From Leptospira adleri (lineage in GTDB: Bacteria; Spirochaetota; Leptospiria; Leptospirales; Leptospiraceae), in NCBI RefSeq assembly GCF_002811985.1, contig NZ_NPDU01000123.1, positions 1 to 6,015 on the forward strand: a stretch of DNA of 6,015 nucleotides. The letters run 5' to 3'. The notes under the pieces are model-generated. The model was not told the DNA's origin, ran no database searches, and saw nothing but the letters and a program-made list of their open reading frames with translations. Both the position numbers and the translations under genes were made by a program. Of this stretch, positions 1-6,015 are shown one piece after another. The stretch's first letter is position 1; each line of letters begins with the position of its first letter.

Positions 1-2
1 TA

Positions 3-719
3 AAGCTCATGGCTTGATCGTGTGAGGAGAGCTCTTCTCAAGTTCTCATTTGTGCGAAACTTTAAGGACACTATCAATTTACCACTCTTTAATGCCTTTC
101 CATTCGCATCATAAAATATACCATTTTTCATAAATTTTACATACGGATTTTGTTGCGATGGATTAGGGCTTTTAGGGTTTCCAGGCATTTCTCTGATTGT
201 ATTATGAGGATTTTTAGGATCCTGGAAAACTATACCATCGCCTTTTTTACTTGATTTCGTAATCCATCCTTCAGGCGCTGAAATTGTTTTTTCTGACGTC
301 GGAGTTTTCGACGAGCGTGTTTTTCCAATACCACCCGCAGTTGCCAATCCAGCAGCTTCAGCAACTCCGGTTCCTAAACCACCAATAATACCGTAAGCGC
401 GACCATAACCAACAGAATCATTATAACCATCTTTATAGGCTTTTGATCTACCAGCTAAATCAGATTTCTCTAAATCTTGTCCACTCGATTGAGAGTTATG
501 TCCTTGAGTTGGAGATGCCCAACCTGATGTTCTTGAATATCCCCGATTGAATCCTTTTTGAGATCCAGCTTGGTATTCTTTGGCCGCAGCTTCAACTTTA
601 CTTTTGTCATTGAGATTATATTTGTTTGCAATTTCCGATTGATATCTTGTCTCACCGGGATTGCGATTTCCAGGTAGCAATCCCTCTCTAGGTGATCCAT
701 ATCCAGTAAGAGGAACCTC
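3..719 (-). other. Alternative toxin tip in the orphan fragment (possible RNase-type tip)
   Basis: At least 239 residues follow DPSGH. The first part is a hydrophilic linker (PGETRYQSEIANKYNLND, then KVEAAAKEYQAGSQKGF). Next comes a Gly/Ala-rich hydrophobic segment (YGIIGGLGTGVAEAAGLATA). The end holds a recognisable pattern: EGWITKSSKKGDGIVFQDP, NPHNTIREMPGNPKSPNPSQ, PYVKFMKNGIFYDANGKAL. From memory, this GDGxxFxDPxNP...IRxMPGNP...PYVK layout recurs at the ends of many Rhs, CDI and LXG polymorphic toxins and is thought to be an RNase-type domain. I cannot confirm the family name. The tail (KSGKLIVSLKFRTNENL onward) does not show the His-Ile-Pro ending I would expect, so the last 30 codons may be altered. 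The codon cut by the left edge begins with TA and could be the stop. Confidence 0.6.
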
Positions 720-1184
720 ATGCCCGCTTGGATCCTTCGCCCCAATCGGATTCCCCTTCACATACGAGAACCGATTCCAACCTTGCGTGTCCCACTCTCC
801 ATCGATGACCGTATCCGCACTGGTAAATCTCGCGATCCCCGGATCGTAGTATCGAGCGTTGTAAAAGTAAAACCCGGATTCTCTGTCTAACTCCTGCGAA
901 TTGTATTTGGGCGCAAAGTCGGTATCCCCCTTGTGGACAAAGGTTTCTCCGTAGGGTTGGTATTGCATCTTGGAGAGAGTGTTTGCATCGTCGTCTAATA
1001 CGTGTGAGACGGAATCGACTTGATCGGTTAAGTAATAGGCGAGGGCTCCGTTCTCTGCAACGGCGGCGATTCGCACTCCGTTGAGATATACGTTGTTAAC
1101 GGACGTGACGATATTTTCACTTTCGATGTATTCGAGTCCGTAGAACTTGCTTGGATAAAGAATTTCTACGTTTGTAAATTGGTT
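720..1184 (-). repeat. Direct repeat copy A: RHS core end in the orphan fragment
   Basis: This 465-bp segment aligns without gaps to 2430-2894 (constant offset 1,710 bp) with 17 mismatches, about 96.3% identity. Mismatches fall at 774, 780, 807, 813, 852, 873, 921, 924, 927, 948, 1053, 1056, 1059, 1086, 1089, 1104 and 1119. All are third codon positions and all are silent. Both ends are abrupt: at 719 the tips begin to differ, and at 1185 the orphan continues into unrelated spacer. Confidence 0.97.
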
Positions 1185-1422
1185 TGGGCGGTTCCTCGCT
1201 TCCGCTCGGACCGGGCTCTCCGCTTCGGTTAAGAAATTGAGGATTTTCTTGAAGAAAAAAGTTCTAATTCTCTATCAGCAATTTCTTAACCCCGCATCGA
1301 TCCCTAACGCATGAAAGTGCGATGCTGAGTTATTTGCAGTGAGAAGGGGAAGTATTTCTTTTCTTCTTTCGGATCTCTCTTAGTAAAAGAAAATTGTTTT
1401 CAATGAACTGTTCTTTAATATT
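1185..1422. other. Non-coding spacer between immunity gene and orphan rhs fragment
   Basis: No ORF with a plausible start lies here. The block at 1188-1228 is GC-rich with repeated CGCTTC/CTCGG words, in contrast to the AT-rich immunity gene. A perfect inverted repeat follows (annotated separately). Next come short overlapping hairpins: GCATCG at 1294-1299 pairs with CGATGC at 1320-1325, competing with CGCA 1308-1311 and TGCG 1318-1321. The stretch 1345-1422 is AT-rich without a convincing promoter. The block starts exactly where homology between the two rhs copies stops, so at least part of it marks a recombination or insertion scar. The GC-rich words remind me of dispersed intergenic repeats in leptospiral genomes, but this is from memory. 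Confidence 0.5.
1227..1291. repeat. Perfect 13-bp inverted repeat flanking a 39-bp centre
   Basis: GGTTAAGAAATTG (1227-1239) is the exact reverse complement of CAATTTCTTAACC (1279-1291). The 39-bp centre is AT-rich and has its own small dyad (TTTTCTT / AAGAAAA, 1244-1258). This could be a stem-loop acting as a bidirectional transcription stop, or the ends of a miniature element. I see no clear target-site duplication next to it, and there is no U-tract typical of an intrinsic terminator on either side. Confidence 0.6.
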
Positions 1423-1799
1423 TTAATTTATGTCTGGCTCGGGTTTGATACGAAAATCAAGCGCGTAAATTGCAAGTAAACTAGCAGTTGTATTTGTTTC
1501 AATTTCGAAATATTTTAGTTCTTTAAGGTCAACACCCATTGTTTTCCAATCTTGTTTTACTCTGTATAGCTTTTCTTGATCATTGATCATTGACGCTTTC
1601 AGTATGGTCTCATCACAAATAAATCCAAAGTTCATTTTTGCATTAAAACCATAGCAATCTGTAAAAATAATTTCAGATTGAATTTTATCTGGCCATTTGA
1701 TTAACAAGGATATGCTATCATTTTTCCCAGGAGAAGATCGATCAATTTCAATGGAAAGTAATTCAGCATCGTGCCACGGAAGGTTATTGAATTCGACAT

Positions 1800-1803
<4 letters not shown>
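1423..1803 (-). CDS. Probable immunity protein for the adjacent RHS toxin tip
   Basis: This is a 126-residue protein with no signal peptide or membrane segment, so it is probably cytoplasmic. Its ATG (1803-1801) overlaps the rhs TGA in an ATGA arrangement, and AGGA lies 8 nt upstream, so translation is probably coupled to the toxin. Visible motifs are LPWHDAELLSIEIDR near the N-terminus, LLIKWPDK, FTDCYGFNAKMNFGFI in the middle, and FEIETNTTASLLAIYALDF near the end. The alternating strand pattern suggests a mostly beta fold. The sequence has the look of a conserved family, with its WHDA start and TNTTAS-type tail, but I do not recall a name for it. Function is inferred from position: in Rhs and CDI loci the gene directly after the tip normally encodes the cognate immunity protein, which binds and neutralises the tip. 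The toxin tip is basic and this protein is Asp/Glu-rich, which fits such binding. Confidence 0.8.
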
Positions 1804-6014
<4,211 letters not shown>

Positions 6015-6015
6015 G

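Larger units (their letters stand above)
1..1184 (-). pseudogene. Orphan rhs C-terminal fragment: RHS core end joined to a second toxin tip, runs off left edge
   Basis: The reading frame is open from position 1271 to the left edge, about 423 codons, preceded by an in-frame TAG at 1272-1274. No credible start exists: the first ATG (966-968) and the GTG at 1074-1076 lie inside the core and lack a Shine-Dalgarno sequence. Codons 1184-720 encode the same 155 residues as the main rhs gene, from NQFTNVEI to DPSGH, including QELDRESGFYFYNARYYDPG. After DPSGH the sequence changes fully to a different tip. Everything upstream of the core end (FG-GAP, TcdB-like and YD repeats) is missing, so this is a displaced tip cassette like the orphan rhs-CT modules known from enterobacteria. 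It may be silent, acting as a reservoir for tip exchange, but an intact frame without internal stops suggests that it is recent or maintained. Any immunity gene for it would lie to the left, outside the window. Confidence 0.85.

Noticed and set aside
470..745. Minus-strand 91-codon frame over the orphan tip
   Set aside because: It overlaps the orphan tip in another frame. The tip frame is continuous with the RHS core and carries toxin-like motifs, while this one carries none.
966..968. ATG as a start for expression of the orphan tip
   Set aside because: It is the Met of SKMQYQPYGE in the conserved core, present identically in the full-length gene, with no Shine-Dalgarno sequence upstream.
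1393..1404. ATTG-TTTT-CAAT hairpin after the immunity gene as a terminator
   Set aside because: The stem has only 4 weak base pairs and the following minus-strand sequence is not a clean U-tract, so it cannot be called an intrinsic terminator.

Overview
The window looks like an accessory toxin locus from a spirochaete, most likely Leptospira. This organism call rests on my recognition of the protein style (an FG-GAP/TcdB-like start fused to RHS/YD repeats), the moderate GC and the intergenic sequence, not on a marker gene. Every gene I can support is on the minus strand, so transcription runs from right to left. No tRNA, rRNA, CRISPR array, transposase or phage gene is visible.

Layout from right to left: (1) 6014-1800, a very large RHS-repeat protein whose 5' end lies beyond the right edge. 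Its visible part has an FG-GAP/VCBS-type calcium-loop motif, a TcdB/SpvB-like middle region, a long series of YD repeats, the RHS-associated core ending in DPSGH, and a 209-residue variable C-terminal tip. (2) 1803-1423, a 126-residue protein whose ATG overlaps the rhs stop codon (ATGA); it is the probable immunity protein for that tip. (3) 1422-1185, a non-coding spacer with a GC-rich block and a perfect 13-bp inverted repeat. (4) 1184 to the left edge, a second RHS core end without the rest of the gene, joined in frame to a different tip that reaches the left edge. This is an 'orphan' rhs tip.

The locus fits the polymorphic-toxin plan known for Rhs, CDI and Tc systems: a conserved delivery or encapsulation scaffold, an exchangeable toxin tip, an adjacent immunity gene, and a displaced spare tip downstream. 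The two core ends are a 465-bp direct repeat (720-1184 and 2430-2894). I count 17 mismatches, all at third codon positions and all synonymous, so 155 residues are identical in the two copies. The orphan core therefore diverged while it was under protein-level selection. It still offers in-frame homology for a tip swap that would delete 1,710 bp, including the current toxin tip and its immunity gene.

The strongest candidates for something undescribed are the right-hand tip (a His-rich C-terminal domain I cannot assign), its partner immunity protein, and the tip-switch arrangement.
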